64,000 nt of DNA from Pseudomonadota bacterium (GCA_023393525.1 JAEWKZ010000046.1:1-64000), one strand, 5' to 3'. Positions 25,016 to 33,746 are shown, numbered from the stretch's first letter. Notes: generated by a model from the letters alone, not told the origin. Translations and numbers: made by a program.

Positions 25016-26023
25016 TCAAGGCTTTTCTCTGGCCCCCAGATTTCTGGCCGCCCACAGGGAGGCTTGCAGCCGATTGGGGACATCGATTTTCTTGTAGATG
25101 TTGTAGATGTGCGATTTCACTGTGTTGAGGCTCAGAAAAAGCTTTTGGGCAATGTCCTTGTTGGTGGCCCCGGCCGCGAGCATGAGCAGTATTTCCTGTT
25201 CGCGCTGGCTGAGTTCGTTCTGCACTTCCTCCACTTCGATGATTTCTGAGTGGTGGTGCTGCTTGCCGAGAAGAAAGGCGGACATGGCTTCGCGTGAGAA
25301 CCAGAGCTCGTTTTCGAGCATGGCGGCGACTCCCTTGATCATGAATTTGAAGGGGGAGTTGCGGTAGAAGATGCCCCGGATGCCCGAATTGATGGCTTCG
25401 AGTTCCAGCGAGCGGTCTTCCGGGACGTTGAAGAGGGCCACGGAAGTGGACATGAAGGGCGAATTCTCGCCGTTCGCCTCCTGCAGGAACTCCGCCATGG
25501 ACATGCCTGCGCAGTCGACGAGGGTCAGGTCGGGCCGGGCGGTTTCGAGGATTTTGGGCAGGGACGGGGAGTGGCTGCAACTTACGCCGGTCTCCTGGCT
25601 GAGCCTGGCGGCCAGAAGGTCGTTCAAAAGCGGATCGTCCCCGACAATCCCCAGCATGGCCGGGCCGGACTGGCCCGGTTTTCTGTCCGAGACGGTGCGA
25701 ATGGCGGTGACCTTTTCCGGATCGAAGGAAATGGCCATTCCGGTCGTCTCCGTGCGCACCACCGTTCCCTCCACCCGGAACCGGGACTGCGGCTGGCCCG
25801 AACGGATGCCGCCGAAATCCAGGGAGATGTTTATGATCACGCCTGTGCCGACGGGGTATGTCTGCCCGGTTTCGAAAAAGACTCCTCCTGCGGAGATGTT
25901 TGTCGTGGCCAGCTCCTGGTCCGAGTAGTTGTGCATGATAGAGCTCACTTTCGAAGGAATGCTCATTGGAAAACGTTCTATTCTGCGTCTGTTGTCCCGC
26001 TTGGGTTCCGCGCTGTGGTTCAT
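25016..26023 (-). CDS. PilZ / receiver-like / LuxR-HTH three-domain regulator
   Basis: A 335-aa predicted transcription factor. An N-terminal PilZ domain (about 10-110) has RRIER (R13..R17) and NISAGG (42-47), the c-di-GMP-binding RxxxR and (D/N)xSxxG motifs. A receiver-like domain (about 122-245) keeps the acidic pair D129-D130 and an Asp at D170 in LTLVDC, but has Arg where the conserved Lys is expected (FYRNSP). A LuxR/GerE HTH (271-328) reads LSQREQEILLMLAAGATNKDIA and LSLNTVKSHIYNIYKKI in two stretches. This is inferred to couple c-di-GMP binding to DNA binding. It follows the TPR gene by 29 bases. Confidence 0.85.
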   Translation of the reverse strand: MNHSAEPKRDNRRRIERFPMSIPSKVSSIMHNYSDQELATTNISAGGVFFETGQTYPVGTGVIINISLDFGGIRSGQPQSRFRVEGTVVRTETTGMAISFDPEKVTAIRTVSDRKPGQSGPAMLGIVGDDPLLNDLLAARLSQETGVSCSHSPSLPKILETARPDLTLVDCAGMSMAEFLQEANGENSPFMSTSVALFNVPEDRSLELEAINSGIRGIFYRNSPFKFMIKGVAAMLENELWFSREAMSAFLLGKQHHHSEIIEVEEVQNELSQREQEILLMLAAGATNKDIAQKLFLSLNTVKSHIYNIYKKIDVPNRLQASLWAARNLGAREKP

Positions 26024-26052
26024 GTTTCCTCCGAGGTGGATGCGCTTGCGTG

Positions 26053-26838
26053 TCAGTCCGATGCCTTGGGCTCCACGCCGGAGAGGTGCTGCGGCAGCAG
26101 CTTGTTCTTCTTGAGGTATTCTAGAAATTTCACGGCGATTTCCAGCTTGTTGTTGAGGCTTAGGGCCGTGCGCAGGTGCTCGATGGTCTTTTCGATGTCG
26201 GCCTTGGCGAAGCAGGCCCGGGCCATGTTGTAATGCAGGTTCTCGTCGGCCGGAGAGAGTTCCAGGGCCTTGGCGTAGTACTCCACGGCCTGGTCGTACA
26301 TTTCATTCTTGCGCAGGTTTATGCCGAAGTCGTTGAAAAGATGCTTGTGCTCGGCTTCGAAGGCCGCATCGATTTTGATCAGGCGCTGGAAGATGTTGTC
26401 GGCCTTGCCCGTTTCCCCCCGTTCCAGATAGGTCAGGCCCAGGCCAAAGTTGGCCCGGATGTTTTCCTCATCCACGCGCAGGGCGTTGCCGAACTCGTAT
26501 TCCGCGCTGTAGGTGTCCCCGTTGACCCGGTGTCGCTCCGCCTTGGCGATGGTCTGATTCAGCTTGCGGATGCTGGGGTAGACCTTGCTCGAATAAAATT
26601 CCGGTTCGGGGGCGTAATTTTCCAGAAAATCTTCTTTGGGAATCTCCTGCTTGGGGCCGGAAGGCACGTAGTTCGGGTTCAGGGGCTGAATCGTGATCAC
26701 GCCCTGCTCGTCCTCTTCGGCAAACCAGTACATGGTCTGCGTGGTCTTGCGCACCGTCGCGCCCGCCCCGACCTTGGCAATTTTTTCGGAGGAAAAAACC
26801 CCCTTGATCCGCGCGCGTTGATTCTCTGTTTCAGACAT
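26053..26838 (-). CDS. Tetratricopeptide-repeat protein
   Basis: A 261-aa protein with about three to four TPR units from residue 115 on, for example EYEFGNALRVDEENIRANFG and YDQAVEYYAKALELSP. The N-terminal 100 residues (MSETENQRARIKGVF, then TQTMYWFAEEDEQGVITIQPL) are of unknown fold. No signal peptide, so a cytosolic scaffold is likely. The start was set at the ATG 17 bases after pyrF; longer in-frame sequence overlaps pyrF and has no TPR character. It sits directly upstream of the PilZ/LuxR regulator and may work with it, which is inference. Confidence 0.8.
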   Translation of the reverse strand: MSETENQRARIKGVFSSEKIAKVGAGATVRKTTQTMYWFAEEDEQGVITIQPLNPNYVPSGPKQEIPKEDFLENYAPEPEFYSSKVYPSIRKLNQTIAKAERHRVNGDTYSAEYEFGNALRVDEENIRANFGLGLTYLERGETGKADNIFQRLIKIDAAFEAEHKHLFNDFGINLRKNEMYDQAVEYYAKALELSPADENLHYNMARACFAKADIEKTIEHLRTALSLNNKLEIAVKFLEYLKKNKLLPQHLSGVEPKASD

Positions 26839-26855
26839 GGGCGCCCCCGCAGGAA

Positions 26856-27569
26856 TTATGTTATTGTCTCCAGATAGTTGCGAGCTGCTTGCACAGGGTC
26901 TTCCGATCTGGTGATGGGCCGGCCTACGACAAGGTAGTTGCTGCCGTCGCGTGCCGCCTGGTCCGGCGTGCAGACCCTGGACTGGTCTCCCGAGTCGGCA
27001 TCGGGCAGTCTGATGCCGGGAGTGAGGAGCTGAAAAGATGCTCCACATGCTTGACGTATAACACGAACTTCCCTGCCTGAACAGACCACGCCGTCGAGTT
27101 TCCAGTTTTGGGCCGACCGCGCCAGATGCACGGTCAGATCGCGCAGGTCGTCGGCGTTCGCCTCCGGATTCCAGGCCAGATCCGCCGGCCCCAGGCTGGT
27201 CAGAAGCGTCACGGCGAGAATGCCTGGCGGCGTCTGTCCCGCCGCCAGGGCCTGGTCCCGACCCGCGGCCGCCGCTTCGCACATGGCGCGTCCGCCAAGG
27301 GCGTGAATCGTCAGCATGTCCGCGCCCATGCGGGTGGCCTGGGCCGTGGCCGCCCGCACGGTGTTGGGGATGTCCATGAACTTCAGATCGAGGAAAACCT
27401 TGAACCCCATGTCCTTGAGTCGGGCGGGCAGCTCTTTGCCGCCGTTCAGGAACAGCTCCAGGCCGACCTTGACCCAGGGCACGACGCCGCGCAGGCGCGA
27501 GGCCAGGGACAAGGCCTGCGCCGCTTCGGGAAAGTCCAGGGCCACGATCAGGGCGGGGGCGGCGTTCAT
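26856..27569 (-). CDS. pyrF: Orotidine 5'-phosphate decarboxylase
   Basis: Makes UMP from OMP. The 237-aa protein has the catalytic motif DLKFMDIPNTV (Asp-Lys-Asp array, about residue 60) where most homologues have DLKFHDIP, and the phosphate-gripper region LTPGIR and YLVVGRPITRS. The start was set at the ATG that overlaps the gmk stop (ATGA). Confidence 0.95.
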   Translation of the reverse strand: MNAAPALIVALDFPEAAQALSLASRLRGVVPWVKVGLELFLNGGKELPARLKDMGFKVFLDLKFMDIPNTVRAATAQATRMGADMLTIHALGGRAMCEAAAAGRDQALAAGQTPPGILAVTLLTSLGPADLAWNPEANADDLRDLTVHLARSAQNWKLDGVVCSGREVRVIRQACGASFQLLTPGIRLPDADSGDQSRVCTPDQAARDGSNYLVVGRPITRSEDPVQAARNYLETIT

Positions 27570-28207
27570 GACAGCCCCCATTGCCGGGCCATGGCGGCTC
27601 GCCAGGCGGCCTGGTATGTCGGCCTGGTCTTTTCGGCCAGGTAGATGGCGCGCAGTTGCTGGTAAGCCGTGTCCAGATCGTCGTTTATGACCCAATGGTC
27701 GAACCACTGGCTGTCCGCGATTTCATGCCGCGCGGCGGCCAGGCGGCGGGCCAGGGTTTCCGCGTTGTCCGTGCCGCGCCCGGTCAACCGTTTCTCCAGC
27801 GCTTCGCGCGTGGGGGGAAAGATGAAGACGTAGCAGCCTTGGCCCATGCTCTCTTTGAGCTGGCGCGCGCCCTGCACGTCGATGTCGAAGACGATGTCCC
27901 GACCCTGGGCCAGAAGATCCATGGTGGCCTGTCTCGGGGTGCCGTAGAGGTTGCCGTAGACCTCGGCCCATTCGGCGAAAAAATGCGCTTCGCGGCGGCG
28001 CTCGAAGTCTTCGCGGGTCAGGAAGTGGTATTCGCGGCCGTCCGCCTCGCCCGGACGGGGGTGGCGGGTGGTGCAGGACACGGAAAAGGCGAAGGCGCTG
28101 AACTCCTCGGTCAGGCGCCGGATCAGGGTGCTTTTTCCCGTGCCCGAGGGCGCGCTGACGACCAGCATCATGCCCGGGTTGATGCCTGGGGATTGCGGGT
28201 TATTCAT
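27566..28207 (-). CDS. gmk: Guanylate kinase
   Basis: Phosphorylates GMP to GDP. The 213-aa protein has the P-loop VVSAPSGTGKSTL, followed by the GMP-binding TTRHPRPGEADGREYHF and IDVQGARQLK. The chosen ATG lies within the remA stop region (8-base overlap) and has GGAGG upstream; MM at residues 13-14 is an alternative start. The yicC-remA-gmk order is conserved in many bacteria. Confidence 0.95.
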   Translation of the reverse strand: MNNPQSPGINPGMMLVVSAPSGTGKSTLIRRLTEEFSAFAFSVSCTTRHPRPGEADGREYHFLTREDFERRREAHFFAEWAEVYGNLYGTPRQATMDLLAQGRDIVFDIDVQGARQLKESMGQGCYVFIFPPTREALEKRLTGRGTDNAETLARRLAAARHEIADSQWFDHWVINDDLDTAYQQLRAIYLAEKTRPTYQAAWRAAMARQWGLS

Positions 28208-28457
28208 CGCTGCCTCCGGCGGTGAAGCGTTGGCTGATGGTTTCGGGCTGGATGGCGGACAGGATGCAGTGGTTGGAATCGGTGATGATGAGTGAACGGG
28301 TCTTGCGGCCCTGGGTCGCGTCGATGAGCCGACCGGCCTGCCTGGCCTCCTCCCGCAGACGGCGCATGGGGGAGGAGGTCGGGCCGACGATGGCCACCAC
28401 CCTGTTTATGACCACGGCGTTGCCGAAGCCGATGTTGAGGAGCTTTTTCTTTTCCAC
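28200..28457 (-). CDS. remA: RemA/DUF370 family regulatory protein
   Basis: An 85-aa protein of the DUF370 family. In Bacillus, RemA is a DNA-binding activator of extracellular-matrix genes and forms ring oligomers. Visible family features are LLNIGFGNAVVINRVVAIV at the N-terminus, RRLREEARQAGRLIDATQGRKTRS in two adjoining parts and SNHCILSA. It lies between yicC (3-base gap) and gmk (overlap), the usual genomic setting of this family. Confidence 0.88.
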   Translation of the reverse strand: MEKKKLLNIGFGNAVVINRVVAIVGPTSSPMRRLREEARQAGRLIDATQGRKTRSLIITDSNHCILSAIQPETISQRFTAGGSDE

Positions 28458-28460
28458 AGG

Positions 28461-29342
28461 CTACTCCAGGTTCTGAATCTGCTCTCTGCATTTTTCGAGC
28501 TCGGCCTTGAAGGTCACCACCAGCTGGCTGATGCTCGTGTTCTGGCTCTTGTTGCCGCAGGTGTTGATCTCACGAAAGCATTCCTGGACCATGAAATCAA
28601 GCTTGCGGCCCACGGGCTCGGCCTGGCTGAAGTACCCGTCGATGCCCTTCAAGTGGATCTCAAGGCGCGTCAGTTCCTCGGAAACATCGATCCGGTCCGA
28701 AATGACGGCCAGTTCCTGCAGCATCCGGTCCGGATCGACCTGCACGCCGCTGTCGGACAGGAGCTTGCCGACCCTTTCCTGCAGCAGGGCGAACCGTTCG
28801 CCTGCGGTCTGGGAGGCCAGGGCGCGGATTTCCTCCACCAGTTCGGCCAGGCGGGCGAAACGCAGGCGCAGATCCTCCTCCAGAGCCATCCCCTCGCGCA
28901 CCCGCGCCTCGTCCCAGTCGGCCAGGGCCATTTTCAGGGTCGCGGTCAGGCTTTCGATGAGCTGCGGGTTGTCGATGCCGCCCGAATCCTTCCACAGGGA
29001 CGGGATGTTCAGCAGTCGGTTCAGGTCCGGGCTATAGGAGATGCCCGTGGACGAGGCCATGCGTTCCAGCTCCTGCAGCATGGAAGCCGCCATGGTCCGG
29101 TCCAGGCTCAAGGATTGCAGTTCGGGGTTGTTGATCTTGAGCCCCAGGAACAGCTCCACGCCTCCGCGATTGGCCACCCCGCGCACCTCGTTCTCCCACT
29201 CTTTCTGGTGGGCATAGAGGGTGGGGGGAATTTTCCACTTCAGATCCAGGTGGCGGTTGTTCAGGCTGCGGATTTCCCAGGACAGGGTCCAACCCTCCTC
29301 CTGGGCTCCGGCTCGACCGTAACCGGTCATACTCTTTGGCAT
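28461..29342 (-). CDS. yicC: YicC family protein (endoribonuclease-like)
   Basis: A 293-aa protein beginning MPKSMTGYGRA, the family hallmark, and ending in the DUF1732 domain with KLDFMVQECFREINTCGNKS (mid-C-terminal). E. coli YicC has been described as an endoribonuclease acting in small-RNA decay. The start was set at this Met because upstream in-frame sequence lacks similarity. Its start overlaps the end of the DUF4416 gene by 16 bases; remA-gmk follow. Confidence 0.92.
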   Translation of the reverse strand: MPKSMTGYGRAGAQEEGWTLSWEIRSLNNRHLDLKWKIPPTLYAHQKEWENEVRGVANRGGVELFLGLKINNPELQSLSLDRTMAASMLQELERMASSTGISYSPDLNRLLNIPSLWKDSGGIDNPQLIESLTATLKMALADWDEARVREGMALEEDLRLRFARLAELVEEIRALASQTAGERFALLQERVGKLLSDSGVQVDPDRMLQELAVISDRIDVSEELTRLEIHLKGIDGYFSQAEPVGRKLDFMVQECFREINTCGNKSQNTSISQLVVTFKAELEKCREQIQNLE

Positions 29343-29890
29343 GGTGTATCCTTTTGTGTTGTTAGATGCTTGAGGGAATCCCGGTACATCTCCCGGATGC
29401 GGGTCAGATGCGTCTTGATCTCCGGCGTGGCGTAGTCCGGAAAGGTCCAGGGCAGATCGCGCCAATCTCCCTCCTGATAGATGAGGGTCAGGTCGGCCCA
29501 GATGCCCCGGGACAGGTACACGCGGTGCGTGAAATTCTTGCCCGTGGCCAGGACCAGGCGTTCCTGGGTGAGGTAGCCCGGATCGAGGTTGAAGAGCCTC
29601 TTGCCGTCCCGCGTCCACCGCTCTTCCAGGCTGTTGGTGGCCAGCTTGATTTCGGCCAGTCCGTCAAGGGGCATGGGGCGTTCAAAGGACATGACGCGGC
29701 GGTGGATGGGCGTGCCCAGTTCCGCGTCGTAATAGCTGGTCCGGGTGAAGGGGATCGGTTCCGACTCGTAGTCGACCGGGCCCAGCAGCTCCTCCAGCTG
29801 GGGCCGAAGCAGGGGGCGGAATTCATCCCACATGGAGGCAAGCACCGACAGAAAGGAGCGTCCCGGCAGGGGGAGCCTGGGAGCGCTCAT
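29327..29890 (-). CDS. DUF4416 family protein
   Basis: A 187-aa soluble protein of unknown function. Recognisable segments are ELLGPVDYESEPIPFTRTSYYDAELG and KLATNSLEERW (each partial), and NLDPGYLTQERLVLAT. These match what I recall of the DUF4416 family seen next to yicC in sulfate reducers. The ATG overlaps the mtaB stop by 4 bases. Membership is from recollection of the family pattern, not a search. Confidence 0.75.
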   Translation of the reverse strand: MSAPRLPLPGRSFLSVLASMWDEFRPLLRPQLEELLGPVDYESEPIPFTRTSYYDAELGTPIHRRVMSFERPMPLDGLAEIKLATNSLEERWTRDGKRLFNLDPGYLTQERLVLATGKNFTHRVYLSRGIWADLTLIYQEGDWRDLPWTFPDYATPEIKTHLTRIREMYRDSLKHLTTQKDTPCQRV

Positions 29891-31176
29891 GCTTCCTCCC
29901 TCCGCAGGTCGAGGAGCCTGGTTTTGAGCCCAAAAGGGGCCGCCTCCGTGGGCGCGACGCGCAGCAGCTCTCCGGCCAGGGGCGGGGCGCCGTCGACCGA
30001 GCATTCGACATAGAATTCGTTCATGCCCGTGCCGCCCTCCTCCAGGGCCACGGACATGGCCGGAAGCTGAAGCAGGCCGCGCAGAAAGGCGGCGCGCTGC
30101 AAAGCCACTTCCTGACGCAGGACCTTGGCCCGTTCTCGGCGGACATGCCCCGGCACGGCGTCTTTGAAGCGCGCCGCCGGAGTGCCGGGGCGCTCGGAAT
30201 ACGGAAAGACGTGGGCGTAGGAGAGGGGCAGGCGCCGCACCACGTCGAGGGTTTCATCCGCGTGGCGTTGCGTTTCGCCAGGGAAGCCGGCGATGAGGTC
30301 GGCCCCCAGGCCAAAGACCGGCCAGATCGCGCGCAGCCTGTCCAGAAAGTCGAATATCTCTTGCGGGCCGTAGTGTCCCCGGCCCATGCGCCGCAGCACT
30401 TCCGGGCTGCCGCTTTGCAGGGAGATGTGCAGGTGCGGGCTCATCAGGCGGCTGGCCGCGAGGGTCGAAAGGGCCTTGGAGTTCAGGTCTCCCGGCTCCA
30501 GGGAGCCCAGGCGCAGCCGAGCCCGTCCCCTCCAGCGCGGGGAGAGCGCCTGGTCCACTTCGGCCAGAAGATCCCAGAAATCCGTTTTTCCGGGCAGGTC
30601 CCGGCCATAGTGGCGCAGATTGATGCCGCAGAGCGAGATTTCCCGGATGCCGGATTCCAGCAGGCGTGCCGCCTCGGCGACGACCTCGGCCGGGGGACGG
30701 CTGACGGATCGTCCGCGCGTGGAGGGGATGATGCAGTAGGTGCAGCCGTGGGAACAGCCGTCCTGGACCTTGATCACCCCTCTGGCCCGGTTGTAGCCGG
30801 AGATGGACAGCGCCGGGAAGGCGGCGGAGGGGGAGCCCATCGCGGTCAGCGCGGCCTTGTCCTTTTGCGCCACGACCTCGTCCACGAGGCCCAGGGCCAG
30901 GATGCGGTCCCGATCCGCTTCCACGGCGCAGCCGGCCACGACGATCCACGGTTTTGGACTCGCCGCCGCGAAGCCTTTGACCAGTTTCGACAGGTCGAGC
31001 ACGGCCCGCTCCGTCACGGCGCAGCTGTTGATAAGCACGATGTCGGCCAGGGACGGGTCGTGGGTTTCCATCAGCCCGTCCGCGACCAGGGCTTCGCGGA
31101 TGGCCTGGGATTCATACTGGTTGACCTTGCAGCCCTGGGTGGTCAGGAAAAAAAGCTGGCCGGGCTCACGCCGCAT
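29887..31176 (-). CDS. mtaB: MtaB-type methylthiotransferase for t6A37 (makes ms2t6A)
   Basis: Radical SAM methylthiotransferase adding a methylthio group to t6A37 of tRNA. The 429-aa protein has the UPF0004 domain with three Cys (TTQGCKVNQYES at C16, LINSCAVTE, VAGCAVEAD) and the radical SAM motif CSHGCTYCIIPSTRG at about 145-160. A C-terminal TRAM-like part follows. MtaB is preferred over MiaB from the QGCKVN and GCSHGCTYC forms. It overlaps mnmA by 11 bases, so two tRNA-modifying enzymes are made together. Confidence 0.9.
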   Translation of the reverse strand: MRREPGQLFFLTTQGCKVNQYESQAIREALVADGLMETHDPSLADIVLINSCAVTERAVLDLSKLVKGFAAASPKPWIVVAGCAVEADRDRILALGLVDEVVAQKDKAALTAMGSPSAAFPALSISGYNRARGVIKVQDGCSHGCTYCIIPSTRGRSVSRPPAEVVAEAARLLESGIREISLCGINLRHYGRDLPGKTDFWDLLAEVDQALSPRWRGRARLRLGSLEPGDLNSKALSTLAASRLMSPHLHISLQSGSPEVLRRMGRGHYGPQEIFDFLDRLRAIWPVFGLGADLIAGFPGETQRHADETLDVVRRLPLSYAHVFPYSERPGTPAARFKDAVPGHVRRERAKVLRQEVALQRAAFLRGLLQLPAMSVALEEGGTGMNEFYVECSVDGAPPLAGELLRVAPTEAAPFGLKTRLLDLRREEA

Positions 31177-32209
31177 GGATGGCCTCCGTTATGACCGCTC
31201 CGGCCAGGATCCGGCCTTCGGCGGAGTACACGGCGGCCACCTGGCCGGGCGTGGGGATGGCGCGGGGCCGGACGAAGACGATGGTCATGCCGGAATCGTC
31301 CACGCTCACGCGCGCGGGTTCCGGTGGCTGGCGGTAGATCGTCTGCGCGAGCACCTCCCCCGGCCAGAATTCGGGCGGACAGAGCAGGTTTGGGCTGTCC
31401 GTGCGGCATCCTGCCGCCAGGGTTTCGCTTTTGGGGCCGACGACGAGACGGTTGGCGTCGAAATCCTTGCCCGTGACGTAGAGCGGCTGGCTGTAGGCGA
31501 TGCCCAGGCCCTTGCGCTGGCCCAGGGTGTGGTTCCAGAGTCCCTCGTGGCGTCCCAGGACCGTGCCGTCGGCCAGGGTGATGGGGCCGGGACCACCGAG
31601 TCGAATCTTTCGTTCCCGCAGGAATTCCCGGTAGTCGGCGGGGATGAAGCAGACCTCCTGGCTTTCCCGCCCGGCGGGCGGCGTGAGTCCGCGTTCGGCC
31701 AGGGCCAGGCGCACGGCGCCCTTGGTCCATTCGGCCAGGGGGAAAAGGACATGTCTGAACCGTTCCCGGGGCACCCTGCACAGGAAGTAGCTCTGATCCT
31801 TGGCCGCGTCGTTTCCCCGGAACAGCCCCGGTCCATGGGGGGTGTCGCGCAGACGGGCGTAGTGGCCCGTGGCCAGGCGGTCCGCGCCCAGCTCCATGGC
31901 TCGATCCAGAAGCAGCCCGAATTTTATGGCCGGGTTGCAGGTCGCGCAGGGGTTGGGGGTCTGCCCCGCCTGGTAGGCGCGCACAAAGGGCATGATGACC
32001 AGGTTTTCGAATTCGGCGCGCAGGTCGATCAGATGGAAGGCTACGCCCAGGTCTTCGCACAGGCCGCGCAGGCGATCACGCTGCTGCGCGTCGTCCGTGT
32101 CCGTGAAGCGGGCGTGCACGCCCAGGACCCTGGCCCCGGTTTCCCGGAGCAGGAGCAGGCTCATGAGGGAATCGGCCCCTCCGCTCAGTGCGATCGCGAT
32201 GTTATGCAT
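31166..32209 (-). CDS. mnmA: tRNA 2-thiouridylase MnmA
   Basis: Makes 2-thiouridine at U34 of Lys, Glu and Gln tRNAs. The 347-aa protein has the PP-loop ALSGGADSLMSL near the start (usual form SGGVDSS), the nucleophile Cys in TPNPCATCNPAIKF and the second catalytic Cys in ESQEVCFIPADY. LGQRKGLGI is also typical. The start must be at or above this ATG because the PP-loop begins at residue 9. An intrinsic terminator U-tract ends two bases upstream, leaving no room for a Shine-Dalgarno. Confidence 0.93.
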   Translation of the reverse strand: MHNIAIALSGGADSLMSLLLLRETGARVLGVHARFTDTDDAQQRDRLRGLCEDLGVAFHLIDLRAEFENLVIMPFVRAYQAGQTPNPCATCNPAIKFGLLLDRAMELGADRLATGHYARLRDTPHGPGLFRGNDAAKDQSYFLCRVPRERFRHVLFPLAEWTKGAVRLALAERGLTPPAGRESQEVCFIPADYREFLRERKIRLGGPGPITLADGTVLGRHEGLWNHTLGQRKGLGIAYSQPLYVTGKDFDANRLVVGPKSETLAAGCRTDSPNLLCPPEFWPGEVLAQTIYRQPPEPARVSVDDSGMTIVFVRPRAIPTPGQVAAVYSAEGRILAGAVITEAIHAA

Positions 32210-32211
32210 GT

Positions 32212-32234
32212 AAAAAAGGCCGGAAGATCCGGCC
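32212..32234 (-). terminator. Intrinsic terminator after gatA, abutting the mnmA start
   Basis: GGCCGGA-TCT-TCCGGCC (minus strand) is a perfect 7-bp stem with a 3-base loop, followed by six T. It lies 4 bases past the gatA stop, and its T run ends only two bases before the mnmA ATG. Confidence 0.88.
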
Positions 32235-32238
32235 AGGT

Positions 32239-33705
32239 TTAAGCAAGCGGCGTTTCGGGCAATTTGGGAAGGTGCGCTTCCAGGGTCCGGGCCGCGCACA
32301 AAAGGGCTTCTTCTTCCATGTTGCCCGCGAAGAGTTGCAGCCCCACCGGCATGCCGGTGTCCGAGCCCAGTCCCACGGGCAGGGAGAGGCCCGGCAGCCC
32401 GCTCAGGTTCAGGGAGATGGTGAAAATGTCCGTCAGGTACATCTGCAAGGGGTCGGCCGTGTTTTCTCCGATGGCGAACGCCGTGGTCGGACAGGCCGGA
32501 CCGCAGATCAGGTCGCATTTCTCCAGGGCGTTCAGAAAGTCCTGGCGGATGAGGCGCCGGACCTGGGCCGCTTTGCGGTAGTAGGCGTCGTAGTATCCGG
32601 CCGAGAGCACGTAGGTGCCAAGCATGATGCGGCGCATGACTTCCTCTCCGAAGCCTTCGCAGCGGGAGCGGGTGTACATGGTGGCCAGGTCGTGGGCATT
32701 GCCGCTGCGGCGGCCGTAGCGCACGCCGTCGAAACGGGCCAGGTTGGAGCTGGCCTCGGCCATGGCCAGAATGTAGTAGGTGGCGATGGCGTATTCGGTA
32801 TGCGGCAGGGATACGGGCACGACCTCGGCCCCCAGGGATTCGGCCAGGGCGACGGCCTGGCGGCAGGCCGCGTCGACCTCGGCCGAAAGTCCTTCGCCCC
32901 AGTACTGGTCAGGGAGCCCGAGCCGCAGGCCTTTCAGGGAGCCGCAACGCGTGAGCGCCTCCAGGTAATTTGGCACCGGCGCGTTGACGCTGGTGGAGTC
33001 CTTGGGGTCGTGGCCGGCGATGACCTGCAGGATTTCCGCCGCGTCGGCCACGGTGCGGGTCATGGGGCCGGCCTGGTCCAGGGACGAGCCGTAGGCGACG
33101 AGCCCGCGGCGGGAAACCCGGCCGTAGCTGGGCTTCACGCCCACGATGCCGCAGAAGCTGGCGGGCTGGCGGATGGAGCCTCCCGTGTCCGTGCCGATGG
33201 AGGCGAAGCACTGACCCGCCGCCACGCTGGCCGCCGATCCGCCGCTGGAGCCTCCCGGCACGCGCCTGGCGTCCCAGGGGTTCTTGGTGACCTTGAAGGC
33301 GGAATTCTCCGTGGACGAGCCCATGGCGAATTCGTCCATGTTGGCCTTGGCCAGGATGATCGCTCCGGCCTCCTTGAGACGGGTCACGCAGTGGGCGTCG
33401 TAGACCGGCGTGAAATTTTCGAGGATCCTCGAGCCGCAGGTGGTGGGCATGCCTGTCGTGGCCAGGACGTCCTTGATGATGACCGGGACTCCCCACAGGG
33501 GTTTGTCCGCATCCGGGCCGTTCTTGTCCATGGCCGCGGCCTGGCTCAGGGCTTCCTCGCCCGCGACGTGCAGCAGGGCGTCAAGCCTCGGTTCGGTGGC
33601 GGCGATGCGCTCCAGGCAGGAGCGGGTCGCGTCCTGGGCCGAGATATCGCCTGCGCGCAGCAGGTCGCGCACCTGGGTCAGGGAATGAGAGAAGATTCGA
33701 GACAT
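32239..33705 (-). CDS. gatA: Asp-tRNA(Asn)/Glu-tRNA(Gln) amidotransferase subunit A
   Basis: Amidase subunit supplying ammonia from glutamine in GatCAB. The 488-aa protein has the amidase-signature catalytic triad: Lys in GVPVIIKD, the cis-Ser in GTDTGGSIRQPASF, and the nucleophile Ser region VPGGSSGGSAASVAAG. The start MSRIFSHSLT has AGAGGA upstream. It follows gatC by 41 bases; gatB is not in the window. Confidence 0.97.
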   Translation of the reverse strand: MSRIFSHSLTQVRDLLRAGDISAQDATRSCLERIAATEPRLDALLHVAGEEALSQAAAMDKNGPDADKPLWGVPVIIKDVLATTGMPTTCGSRILENFTPVYDAHCVTRLKEAGAIILAKANMDEFAMGSSTENSAFKVTKNPWDARRVPGGSSGGSAASVAAGQCFASIGTDTGGSIRQPASFCGIVGVKPSYGRVSRRGLVAYGSSLDQAGPMTRTVADAAEILQVIAGHDPKDSTSVNAPVPNYLEALTRCGSLKGLRLGLPDQYWGEGLSAEVDAACRQAVALAESLGAEVVPVSLPHTEYAIATYYILAMAEASSNLARFDGVRYGRRSGNAHDLATMYTRSRCEGFGEEVMRRIMLGTYVLSAGYYDAYYRKAAQVRRLIRQDFLNALEKCDLICGPACPTTAFAIGENTADPLQMYLTDIFTISLNLSGLPGLSLPVGLGSDTGMPVGLQLFAGNMEEEALLCAARTLEAHLPKLPETPLA

Positions 33706-33746
33706 GAAGGGTTCCTCTTGGAGCGGTTCTGATATGGTCCCGGACT

